A stretch of 64,000 nt of DNA from Mesostigma viride (Eukaryota; Streptophyta; Mesostigmatophyceae; Mesostigmatales; Mesostigmataceae): the NCBI GenBank assembly GCA_009746045.1, contig RPFO01000104.1, positions 955,076-1,019,075 of the forward strand, given 5' to 3'. Shown here piece after piece: positions 44,559 through 56,000 of the stretch (its first letter is position 1; each line of letters opens with the position of its first letter). Position numbers and translations under genes: made by a program. The notes under the pieces were generated by a model. It worked only from the letters and a program-made list of their open reading frames with translations. It was not told the origin of the DNA and made no database searches.

Positions 44559-44841
44559 AAATGTATCCTAATCCGGTAAAACCACCCGGAAAAGGTGCGG
44601 ACCGGAGGTAATCATTTTCTTTTCTTTTAGTTAACCGGGCGAGGAACTACGCCTGGCCGGTTAACATCTGGAAGTCTCACCACTGGCCAAGTGGCCAGTG
44701 CAACCAGTGCTTTTGGGATTTTGCTCCGCAGCACCCATAGCTGCGGCTGCCGCCGCAACGACAACGAGCAAAGAAAGAGGCCGACAAAACCAGCCAGAGC
44801 GGCTTTTAGTCGCAAAACCTCCCTTATCCCTAGCTAACTGA

Positions 44842-46701
44842 GGCCACCAAAGAGGGTGGGTGGGTGGGACAAGAAAAAAGACCACAACAATGTCACTACG
44901 CCGCCAAAGTAGTCAAACTGCCCTAGCACGGGGCTGACATCAGCAACCGAGCTTAACTTAACACGCCAACCTGAGAATGTAACGACACCTACCGTACCAC
45001 AAAAACAACAACCAATCAAATACCCTTTCCGAAAGGTTCTAATTATCATTCAACAAACCGGTTCAACAAACCCGGCCCTGTCAAACTTTAAGCATAAGAT
45101 TGTTTCGAGATTGTAGCACAATAGGGCCACTGCCCCTACTAACAATTCCAGGTCGCCAGCCATTAGCCAAATCCGGTTACATCTGCCAAACCCGCCCGGT
45201 TCAGCCGACCATCCAGGCGGCTCCCGTGAGCGGCCTTATTCCCCGCCTCACTTCGAGAAACTCTTTTCAAAGAAATCCGATTCATACACCCGTTTGCTCA
45301 CCATAGTCACCAGCATCTTTGTTAAAACAATAAGTAGATGCATACAGACAGGTAGCGGTTACAGAACCGCTATTAAGAACTCCTTAGGCATGGCTCGCGA
45401 TTACCCAACCTCCCCTTCCTGGCCCTCCGGTCCGCTAAAGAAGCACCATTTCCTTTCCCGTCAAAAGCTGTCCTGTCGCGATGGGCGCTCTCCGTTGCCA
45501 GAAAACAGATTTAATTCCCAGCGACTGTGAATGCACAAAAATTCATGCACTGTCAATCGACACAGCTCGCATTTTTGACCCCACTCGGGGGCCCCCGCTG
45601 ACCTCGTTGCCGACCTCTTCTCTGGTCCGCTAAGGGGTGCTGTCGCGGAACACAAAGTCAAAGCAAAAGCTGCTGACTGGCGCCGCTGATTCCAGCCGAC
45701 GCCCAGTTTACAACTTTTTTGAAGAGCAACCAACCTAGTGCCGAGCACATAAACACTCCTTCCGTACAAAAAAGTGGAAATACCACTGATTACGAAATCA
45801 AGTTGGCTTTCAGCCCTTGCCTCCTGCGCCGAGGCTCCGTGTCCCACAACGGTGACTTAAATTTTTTACCCCCCCGAGCCGCGGCGGCCCTCAAGCCAAG
45901 CCCAACCCGGAATGCAAGCATTTCCAGGTACGAGACAACTCAAAGGCAGGCCAGCCTGCCGACAGCCCAACCCGAGGCGCAAGCATCCCCAGGTACGGAA
46001 CCATCAAGCAAGCTAGCCCTTGCCCAACCCGGCCAGCTGGCCGTTTCTTTCAAACAAACCAGCCATTAAATAATGCATCAGCCCCCGCTTCGCATTTAAA
46101 CCCCGATCACCCGGACATTAATTCCGGGCCAGTGGCAGCCATGAATCCCAACCGCCTTAAGCAGCCAGGGATCATGGATGCCGGAAATTTGGTTAACAAA
46201 TTTTAGCCCCGCACCCATGCTGAGCGCAAGGCTGGTGAGGCACTTCTTGTACCGCCATAGCCTCAGCCGTCGGCGCTCAGCCAACGTTTACAAGAAAAAA
46301 GACCACAACAATGTCACTACGCCGCCAAAGTAGTCAAACTGCCCTAGCACGGGGCTGACATCAGCAACCGAGCTTAACTTAACACGCCAACCTGAGAATG
46401 TAACGACACCTACCGTACCACAAAAACAACAACCAATCAAATACCCTTTCCGAAAGGTTCTAATTATCATTCAACAAACCGGTTCAACAAACCCGGCCCT
46501 GTCAAACTTTAAGCATAAGATTGTTTCGAGATTGTAGCACAATAGGGCCACTGCCCCTACTAACAATTCCAGGTCGCCAGCCATTAGCCAAATCCGGTTA
46601 CATCTGCCAAACCCGCCCGGTTCAGCCGACCATCCAGGCGGCTCCCGTGAGCGGCCTTATTCCCCGCCTCACTTCGAGAAACTCTTTTCAAAGAAATCCG
46701 A
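44842..46701 (+). repeat. Divergent composite repeat (cousin family), 5' truncated
   Basis: The block is flanked by an 18-bp direct duplication, TTATCCCTAGCTAACTGA, at 44824-44841 and 46702-46719. It contains the end of a short unit (ACAAGAAAAAAGACC to AAAGAAATCCGATT, 44869-45273), then a long unit from CATACACCCGTTTGC whose last 410 bases repeat the first block nearly exactly (46291-46701). Layout and scattered blocks (CCAGCATCTTTGTTAAAACA, AGCATCCCCAGGTACGGA) show kinship with the CATGTCCC family. The truncated left end and long target duplication resemble target-primed insertion. Confidence 0.6.
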
Positions 46702-47448
46702 TTATCCCTAGCTAACTGACGTCATTAAACCCTTATGTTTAGTGGATGCTAGTAAGACGCTAACCGTACAGACCGGGGGTAGAATATCCCGAATCTGCAC
46801 GGCTAGTATTAAATAATGCGTAGGTTGTTCTTTTCAGGGGCACTGCACCTCACGCCCCGTTCCGCCCGGGTATAATCAACCCAAGCGCGGAACGCACATT
46901 TTATTTAATTCATTTTTCAACCATGCACTATATTGCATCTACTAATCACAAAAGCTCTAGCCAAACAGCTACGAGTAAACACTACGACCTATAAGCCGCT
47001 CATCCAGCGGCCTCTTGTTCCCGCATTCACGTATAGAAGAAACTCCGTTCAAAGAACCCCGATTTCTTTGTACTTTTTATGATACATAGTCGTCGTAAAC
47101 GTGCAAGGGTGGCCAGAAATCGCCGAATCCAGCAACCATGCTGCACAACTTTGGTGTGCCGAAATGCGCCATTTTGCGGCCACCGCCTGGGCCAAGGTAA
47201 CGCCATCCATGCCTGGTAAAGCTTAAGCATCGTTTTCTTATCGATGTTTGACGTTTATATATACGTTCTAGCTTGTGTAGCACATTCTTTTTGCACTATT
47301 CATGCTCTTTCTTGACCCTGGCCTGGCCCCTTTCTAAAACACCCTTCTTAGATGCTTCCCTCAGTCAGTTGACCTGCCACAGGGTGATGGTGATAAGTTT
47401 TAGAGGCTGTATGGGTTTGAATACCTCCATATATGTTTGTTATACATT

Positions 47449-50016
47449 TGTCACGTCCGTGATCATTTACGTCCGTGCACTCAAGAAGTTACGCGGTTGC
47501 CGTAATCGGAATCGTTACCGACGTTTGGTTGGTTCCGATTCAGTAGGCCGCAGGCTTTGTTCCTTGGGCCGGTGTGGAGCGCCGCGCCGGAAAGGCCTGA
47601 ATTTCTAGAGTGACAGTCTTAGGTGACCTGACTTAGGTTTAGGCGCAAGACTTTGGGGCGCAAAGCCTTGGTGGCTTGCGCAATATTCCGGTGCGTGACA
47701 TTTGGCAGTTACGAATCTTTTGTATTGTCCAGACGGAATGATGTTCAGTCCATCGGACAAAGCTAGATACGCAGATCGTAGTGTGCGGTGTGCTGGCTCG
47801 CACGTGGGTGTCGAACAGACTTGCTCTGCATTTTGCTGGCAGTCTAACTGCACGTCAGGCGGCTTGCTGGCAAATGCGACAGCGCATGGATGCCGGGATT
47901 TTTGGAGGTATTTAGGAGCACGGCAGCGGCCATGGTGGTCGTTGTTCGCTCGTTTCTCTCCCTCACAACTTGGTGTTGTCGTCAAGGGGTTTAATAGTGG
48001 AACAATCCGGAGCAGCCCCCGAGAGTGGTTGCAATGAGTAATTGTCATGAGATTGGTTGACGGAAGTGATAACTGTTTGGTTTCGTCAAGATGATGTGTG
48101 TATTGTGGGCGAGACTCGGGAAGGAACCCGGTCGTCGTTGGCCAGTGAGCCATAGCTGGGGTAAGCGGGATAGGTAGACAGGATAGGGGGCGCTAAAGGA
48201 CACTGCCAGCCGTAAGCCAAGCGGAGCAGTGTGGCGTCACCCGAGGCCTGCTAGGTTATCAAGAACCGCTTAGCCTTATTTGGACAGTGACGCACAAGTA
48301 CGACATTATACGACTAGACAACACTTGTATTCTTGTCGATGTCTTTTGAAATTAAATGTGAATGGTTTGGTTGCTTTCCAAATATATAAAGCATCATGGT
48401 TTTATTCTACACCTGGCTGGCTACGGAATTGCCTGTCATGAGGTCGGCGGCCAAGTATGTCCGTGACCTGCATCACACTGGATTTTAACGAGCGAACAAC
48501 CCTTGGCGGGTTCAGTTCGGACAGCCTGAGCCGGAGATATACCCAAGCTGCTTGCAGAATCAAGCACTTGGAAGAGGATTAAGCTTATCCTTTAAAAAGC
48601 TATGAAGAGGATTAGGCTTATCCTTGAAAAAGCCATGAAGAGGATTATGCTTATCCTTGAAAAAGCACTGAAGAGGTTATTGCTTAGCCTATTTGAAAAG
48701 CATGTGTGGTCCTGTCGTGGGAATTTTTTTTTCCCTATGTGATCCTCTTTTTGACTTTTTGGCTCTTCATTTTTTCGAGCTAAAAAGTGGGGGGGAATAT
48801 AGTGGATCACACACAAGAGTACTCTATTGCTATGGATATGCCTTCCAAGTGATAGGCTAGGATATAATGGCACGCAAACGCGACAGCTGTCACGTCCGTG
48901 ATCATTTACGTCCGTGCACTCAAGAAGTTACGCGGTTGCCGTAATCGGAATCGTTACCGACGTTTGGTTGGTTCCGATTCAGTAGGCCGCAGGCTTTGTT
49001 CCTTGGGCCGGTGTGGAGCGCCGCGCCGGAAAGGCCTGAATTTCTAGAGTGACAGTCTTAGGTGACCTGACTTAGGTTTAGGCGCAAGACTTTGGGGCGC
49101 AAAGCCTTGGTGGCTTGCGCAATATTCCGGTGCGTGACATTTGGCAGTTACGAATCTTTTGTATTGTCCAGACGGAATGATGTTCAGTCCATCGGACAAA
49201 GCTAGATACGCAGATCGTAGTGTGCGGTGTGCTGGCTCGCACGTGGGTGTCGAACAGACTTGCTCTGCATTTTGCTGGCAGTCTAACTGCACGTCAGGCG
49301 GCTTGCTGGCAAATGCGACAGCGCATGGATGCCGGGATTTTTGGAGGTATTTAGGAGCACGGCAGCGGCCATGGTGGTCGTTGTTCGCTCGTTTCTCTCC
49401 CTCACAACTTGGTGTTGTCGTCAAGGGGTTTAATATAGTGGAACAATCCGGAGCAGCCCCCGAGAGTGGTTGCAATGAGTAATTGTCATGAGATTGGTTG
49501 ACGGAAGTGATAACTGTTTGGTTTCGTCAAGATGATGTGTGTATTGTGGGCGAGACTCGGGAAGGAACCCGGTCGTCGTTGGCCAGTGAGCCATAGCTGG
49601 GGTAAGCGGGATAGGTAGACAGGATAGGGGGCGCTAAAGGACACTGCCAGCCGTAAGCCAAGCGGAGCAGTGTGGCGTCACCCGAGGCCTGCTAGGTTAT
49701 CAAGAACCGCTTAGCCTTATTTGGACAGTGACGCACAAGTACGACATTATACGACTAGACAACACTTGTATTCTTGTCGATGTCTTTTGAAATTAAATGT
49801 GAATGGTTTGGTTGCTTTCCAAATATATAAAGCATCATGGTTTTATTCTACACCTGGCTGGCTACGGAATTGCCTGTCATGAGGTCGGCGGCCAAGTATG
49901 TCCGTGACCTGCATCACACTGGATTTAATATAGTGGATCACACACAAGAGTACTCTATTGCTATGGATATGCCTTCCAAGTGATAGGCTAGGATATAATG
50001 GCACGCAAACGCGACA
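47449..50016. mobile_element. Pair of LTR-like direct repeats, fossil without coding interior
   Basis: Two units starting TGTCACGTCCGTGATC and ending AAACGCGACA lie head to tail two bases apart: 47449-48885 and 48888-50016. TG and CA ends and the flanking CATT duplication (47445-47448 and 50017-50020) suggest an LTR element. The first unit has about 310 extra bases near 48487-48798, including a tandem repeat of about 30 bases (GAAGAGGATTA and CTTATCCTTGAAAAAGC, three to four units). The units are otherwise nearly identical, so insertion is recent. The family is unknown. Confidence 0.65.
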
Positions 50017-50822
50017 CATTTCCCATACACATATTGCATGAGTGTGAGGCAGTTGGCTGGTCTCTGTGGCATCATCAAGCACGTAACTGGTGAGTAAAAG
50101 CTTCCCATTGACAGCATGTGCCACCAGGTGTGCTGGCCATCACCTGGCAAGCTATAGCAGCTTAGGCCTAGTTTATCCTTGCTAGGGCAGGCTGAAATAG
50201 GCTCAACACCACTAGTTTGTTGGTGGCTGCCTCCTAGAATGCATGCCTTGCGTAGGGTGTCCATACCACGTTACCTACGTGCATGGACAAGGTGGCACCT
50301 GCACATAGGTGCCATGTAAGGGCAGTGTGATGATGCAGTTATGTTTCCCCATCATTGTGGAAGGGAAATGTATTGTTTGGCATGGTTGGTGGCCATATTA
50401 GGAGGTAGTATGCCCACCCCTACTCCCTTGGTTGCTTTTTACCAACGGTACCCCTATGGGCTGTACTGGGTGTAACTGCTGGTATACCCACCCAAATGAT
50501 GACCCCAATGGCTCAAACTGTTCAGCAACTAATTGTTTATCATCCCTGAAGTGGTAGGTGCCTAGGTCTTATAACATAATTCAAAATGCACATTCTACCA
50601 AAAATGAAAACGCGCGTCTTGACCCCCCTGACTTTGACGGCAGTTAAACATGGCCTACCCTGCATATATGTGAGGTTGTGATATACCAACCCGAAGGGCA
50701 ACTCATGGACATGCTTGGCCCCCAAGGACAGCCATTGGATATGGGTAGGTTGGATGGCATCTGGTTTGCAAAATTGTGAAGATCCAGCCGATTTATCGGC
50801 AGGATCTCAGACCATTTAGGGG

Positions 50823-50948
50823 TTAAGTGTTTTCGTTTGTTTCCATTTTATTTTATCCTTGATCAGATTTTAGATTGTTCTTTCCTTTTTCCTTGCTAAA
50901 GTGGATGCCACTTCCCTTTGTTTTTTTAGTCATGCCCCATTTGACCTG
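50823..50948 (+). other. Gypsy-1 leader, second part
   Basis: It follows the right TTAA of element B. TTTATCCTTGATCAGATTTT here and TTTATCCTTGATCTGATTTT beyond the composite repeat show a repeated leader motif. No gene. Confidence 0.45.
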
Positions 50949-52877
50949 AATCGGGGTTCTTTGAACGGAGTTTCTTCTATACGTGAATGCGGGAACAAGA
51001 GGCCGCTGGATGAGCGGCTTATAGGTCGTAGTGTTTACTCGTAGCTGTTTGGCTAGAGCTTTTGTGATTAGTAGATGCAATATAGTGCATGGTTGAAAAA
51101 TGAATTAAATAAAATGTGCGTTCCGCGCTTGGGTTGATTATACCCGGGCGGAACGGGGCGTGAGGTGCAGTGCCCCTGAAAAGAACAACCTACGCATTAT
51201 TTAATACTAGCCGTGCAGATTCGGGATATTCTACCCCCGGTCTGTACGGTTAGCGTCTTACTAGCATCCACTAAACATAAGGGTTTAATGACGTCAGTTA
51301 GCTAGGGATAAGGGAGGTTTTGCGACTAAAAGCCGCTCTGGCTGGTTTTGTCGGCCTCTTTCTTTGCTCGTTGTCGTTGCGGCGGCAGCCGCAGCTATGG
51401 GTGCTGCGGAGCAAAATCCCAAAAGCACTGGTTGCACTGGCCACTTGGCCAGTGGTGAGACTTCCAGTTGTTAACCGGCCAGGCGTAGTTCCTCGCTCGG
51501 TTAACTAAAAGAAAAGAAAATGATTACCTCCGGTCCGCACCTTTTCCCCAGCTTGGGGTCTTTGGTGGGCCGGATGCCGTGACAGGTGCTCAACTGTCGC
51601 TTGGTCGGCCCAGTGCGCGAGCTGGTGCTCCGTACCTGGGGATGCTTGCACCCCGGGTTGGAGCCGGATGGCTGGCACTGGCGACCCGTGTCTCGGTCCG
51701 CGGCCTGCGGCTTTTTCTTCGGAAATTGCTGCTGGCCAGCAAACTTTGCAATTGCCTTCCGCCGAGGGGGGGTGGTTGGGGCTGGGGACGGCGATGGGAA
51801 AAGCGCCTAAGCTAGAAATTTTTTCCCCACGCATAGAAACCTCGGGGGGAAATGCGGTCTTGGCTGAACGGACTCTCGTTCAGCCAGGTGCCTGGGGCTG
51901 TGGCCTCGGGCATCCGGGCTGGCGGGGCCTGGGCTAGGTCCACGTTTTTTCTCGAAGCACCCCGGGTCTATGGGGAGACGGCCATAGCGGTACCGACTCG
52001 GGGCCCGAGAGGGGTCATGATAGGCTGGCCGTGCGCAATCGCAGTGCAAATGCGCTGGGCCTTTTTGGGCCTGGCCATGCATCCACAGCCGCCGGGCACA
52101 CGCCTCCCGATGTGGGGGGGCTCCCGTTTTGCGGCAGGGCGGTCACTTGTGACAACGAGCAAGGTGGAGTGCGGCTTCAAGGGAAAGCCAGGGCGGGGGT
52201 GATTGGGCAACGTACTTCATGAAGGGCCTTGAACGGCGTGCCTCCGGGCATGTCAATTAGTGTCACATGTATGCTTCCACTTATTGTTTTAATGAAGATG
52301 CTGGTTTTTGTGGGAGCTACGTGGGACATGAATCGGGGTTCTTTGAACGGAGTTTCTTCTATACGTGAATGCGGGAACAAGAGGCCGCTGGATGAGCGGC
52401 TTATAGGTCGTAGTGTTTACTCGTAGCTGTTTGGCTAGAGCTTTTGTGATTAGTAGATGCAATATAGTGCATGGTTGAAAAATGAATTAAATAAAATGTG
52501 CGTTCCGCGCTTGGGTTGATTATACCCGGGCGGAACGGGGCGTGAGGTGCAGTGCCCCTGAAAAGAACAACCTACGCATTATTTAATACTAGCCGTGCAG
52601 ATTCGGGATATTCTACCCCCGGTCTGTACGGTTAGCGTCTTACTAGCATCCACTAAACATAAGGGTTTAATGACGTCAGTTAGCTAGGGATAAGGGAGGT
52701 TTTGCGACTAAAAGCCGCTCTGGCTGGTTTTGTCGGCCTCTTTCTTTGCTCCCCACCCACCCACCCGTGTCTTGGTTGCCTCTAGGGCAACGTACTTCAT
52801 GAAGGGCCTTGAACGGCGTGCCTCCGGGCATGTCAATTATTGTCACATGTATGCTTCCACTTATTGTTTGGGACATG
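50949..52877 (-). repeat. Composite repeat locus 2 (long and short units), inverted
   Basis: The long unit is 50949-52330 and the short unit 52331-52877, on the minus strand, again short then long in reading direction. The short unit lacks about 33 bases near its CATGTCCC end. AA flanks both outer ends, equivalent to the TT flanks of the other loci. It interrupts the Gypsy-1 leader. Confidence 0.8.
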
Positions 52878-53039
52878 AATTTATTTTCTTTTTGACCTGA
52901 TTTTCTTTTATCCTTGATCTGATTTTATTTTAGTCGTGGTCAGATTTTTGTTCGGTCCTTGACCAGATTTTTGTCTTATCCTTGTTCAGCTTTTTAACTT
53001 TTCCTCGTCCAGTGTATTTCTTTCCTTTGCACCTCAAAC

Positions 53040-56000
53040 ATGTCCCCTCAACCGTCTCTTGGTGGGGGTATGTCTCCCATTAACCAACGTTCCTCAGGTG
53101 TTACTCCTGGTGTTAATCCTGGTACTCCTCAGTTGGCTATGGGTAATAGACGTGATTCCTTGGACACTGTCCATCACTTGACTCCTCCGTCTCAGAGTGT
53201 ACGTTCTGACAGTACTCCCTCTACTCCGTCCTTTCACCGTTCACCTATTATTCCTCCTGCTACGTTTGAGGCGCGTACTAGGGCTAATGCCCCATCCTCT
53301 GCTATTCCTCCTGTTAATTCTGGGAATCCCTCTGTGTCTGTCCCCTCTCAGGCTCCTCAGGTGCCAGCCCCTCGTATTGTACGTAGTCTCGCTCCTGTGG
53401 GCCCTACTGGGTATCCTACTGCCGTTCCTACACATCCTCCTGCAATTCCTGGGCATACCCCGATACGGCCTATAGTCAGCGAAAGTTGGTGCGAGAGGTC
53501 CCCAGTTCGATTACGGTCGGATTCACTTGCAGATCGCGTTTTTCCGCGTTTTCCGCGGCCCGGCCCTGAACGCAAACGGTTTTCACCTTTGCGGAGTGCC
53601 TGATCAGAATACCCCGATACGGCCTATGAGGCAGCCCAAATCCCCTCACGTGTAGCAGAGCTAGAGATTAATCGGGATTTTAGCACCATGCCTCTCCATG
53701 ATAAAAACTATGATCATCTTTCCTATTCCACAATCAGAGAAGCCTATACTGTTCCTCACACCTCTGGTCACCACCCTGACACTGTGGTGCCCTCACGTCC
53801 TCTTCCTAAGACCTATCCTGCTCCTCATAATTGGTTACTGCCTGAGTATGTGCCTGTGGAAAAGAGTGGGCCTATGGATAAAACTGATCCTTCTCGTGCA
53901 TCTAAGCCCCCTCTCCTTCCCACCTTTGCTAATGTGCCTAAGTTAGATACCAGTTCCACTCCTCAGCAGTTTTTCACCTTTCTTATGCTCCTCACTCAGC
54001 AGACGGCCTCTTGGGAACAGTATTATAGGTGGGAACTCCCTGATGTTGTTCTTGCCCCTCATTACCTTACCACCTCTGTGGCTCCGGCCCTTGTCACCCT
54101 CATTCAATGTGAGTCCCTCTCGTCACATGCATACCCTAACTCAGTAGCATAATTGTTTAATTAGGAGATTGGAAAATCATGTAGTGCCTCCAGACGCTGA
54201 TTGGCAAGAGCGCCTTAACAGTTTTCTGCCTATCCTTTTCGTGACCTTCCTCTGGCTGCTGTTCGTACCCATCTCCTCCGTGTTGCTGATTTTATGTATG
54301 CTCCTTATCCTGTCCGTACTAGGGTCCATAAACGTGTCCTCACTCCTTCCTGGGTAACACCTCACCCCTGAAGAAGAAGAGGCATATGCAGAAGAATTAG
54401 ATATTTGTGTTACAGATGTATCTGCATTGGATGTGTCTCACATCACGTGTTATCACTGTCATGAGGTGGGCCATCTTAAGAGGGAGTGCCCCAAGTTTCT
54501 TTCTGGAGCCCCTCCTCATCCCAATGCCCGCCCTCCGCGTACTCCTCAGCGGGCCTCTCCCCTTCGCCCACCCTCTGGTCGTTCCTCTTCTGCTCCTCAA
54601 CCCTCTAGGTTAAATGCTGTACAGACAGGCTCCTTAGTGAATCCCCATTCTGATCAGGATGCCGTCCCCTCTCAATACCCTCGTGATTCTCCAGCAATGG
54701 CTTTCTCACCGGGGTTTCCTCCAAGGGTCGTTCCCTTGGATGATGTGGGGGGGGAGGGAAAACAGTAGACCTGTCAGCACGGGGTACCCTGGTAAGGTCC
54801 TCAGCTAGTACCCCAAGCTCAGAAATTTTTTGTTTACCTGTTTTGTCACTACTGTGGATGCTGCATCCTCTGCACCCCTGCGTGTTCGTCCTTTGATGTT
54901 TCTAAATGGTGGCCTTACCGTTCCTACTACCGTGGTAGACCCTTTTCTGCATCCTCGAATGATATCCTCAATGTTTCTGTCCTCGTAGATCGTGGGGCTG
55001 CCAGCTCCTTTGTGAGCGAGGCCCTTGTTAGGAGACTAGGATTACATAGTAGCTATCCCTCATGCCTCTCATGTGACTGTGCACTATATATGCTGATGGT
55101 CGCACTAGTTACTCTCATGGGACTGTATCCTTACCACTCCTCATTCAGGGTCGCCAGATTAAATTAGTGGTGACCATAGGCCCTAAAACGATTGTTGATG
55201 TATTGTTGGGCTTAGATTGGCATCAAGGCCATAAAATCACTATTAATTATGACACTATTTTGGTCCTAGGTTCGATTCCTTGCTGGTAGCTTCTAGGCTT
55301 TCTTACTTTACGTGTTCCGCGGAATCTTAGATTTGGGCAGCTAGTGTTTTCACATTTGTTGCCTTCTGAAGAGAACATGACACCATGGTTATAGTAAGCC
55401 TCGGGCCGGAGGCTAGCTGTTACCTGGTTCCCTGATAGCACCTGTTAGCCCTGTTGCCGGAACGACATTGTAAGGTAGAGAATTTATCCTTAGTAGATGT
55501 AACCCCATTGAGTTACCCGGTGATCCTCCTGTATGACCTATGGCTGGTCATTAATGACCAACAATGACAATAGATGTTTTACTGCGTATGTTCCTCCGTG
55601 TCTTACCAATGAAGTCCGTTACATGTCTATTATAGATTCCTCTCGGGTCTTTGAAGAAAAGACTCCCTCATACCCTCCTCCTCGTGTGGTTTTCTCCGAT
55701 GTATCGTATGGGCCCCTCCGAATTATAAGAGTTATAACAAATACTTGTGTCGTTATTAGAAGCAGATTTAAGGGATCTTAGTAATTCCCCATATTCTACT
55801 AGTGTTTTGCTAGTCCCTCTGCCCAATGGCAAATTTAGCCTAGTTACAGGCTATTGTAAAGTTGATTATGATAATAGCCGTGCAAAATACTACGCCGACA
55901 TCACTTCCTCATGGTCTAGTATTTTCCTTTCTTGGGCTGATGCACGTATTGTGATTAATAACCCCTCCGTCTACGTGATTAGGTATAAGAAGTTTCACCT

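Larger units (their letters stand above)
29999..44587. mobile_element. 14.6-kb element with 29-bp terminal inverted repeats and GGA target duplication
   Basis: The left end starts GGGTGGTTTTACCGG and continues ATTAGGATACATTT (29999-30027). The right end is its exact reverse complement (44559-44587). GGA flanks both sides (29996-29998 and 44588-44590), and the two intact long units read GCTGGGGAAAAGG across the site, showing one GGA before insertion. AGGATACATTT recurs just inside each end (about 30036 and 44539). Inside are two 8-bp satellites, a poly-Q frame, a GC-rich minisatellite, a multi-exon gene (36107-38881), CTG repeats and CACTA copy 2. The superfamily is not recognised: GGG ends with a 3-bp duplication have been reported for more than one group. 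Confidence 0.8.
29211..47064 (+). repeat. Composite repeat locus 1, long unit, split by two insertions
   Basis: Long-unit sequence is present at 29211-29998, 44591-44841 and 46702-47064. It equals the short unit except that about 40 bases (CTAGAGGCAACC to GGGGAGC) are replaced by about 840 bases. The gaps hold the 14.6-kb element and a divergent cousin composite. Intact long units for comparison are at 50949-52330 and 59735-61117. No protein is encoded. Confidence 0.75.
28128..50822 (-). mobile_element. TTAA-target DNA transposon B, expanded by nested insertions
   Basis: The ends CCCCTAAATGGTC and GACCATTTAGGGG lie between TTAA at 28124-28127 and 50823-50826. Own sequence remains at 28128-28630, 47065-47448 and 50021-50822, collinear with the reverse complement of element A (19940-21638). 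The other 21 kb is inserted material: a composite repeat (28631-47064) and an LTR pair (47449-50016). Element A shows each of these sites unoccupied. Confidence 0.8.

Noticed and set aside
29999-44587. Polinton or other virus-like giant element
   Set aside because: The target duplication is 3 bp, the terminal repeats are only 29 bp, and no polymerase, capsid or packaging gene is recognised.
47449-50016. Tandem duplication of a host segment
   Set aside because: TG and CA ends, a flanking 4-bp duplication and the empty site in element A fit an inserted LTR-type unit better.
50949-52877. Helitron reading of the composite repeat
   Set aside because: On the minus strand it starts TC after A, but there is no CTRR end with a nearby hairpin, and the ATG end abuts AA instead.
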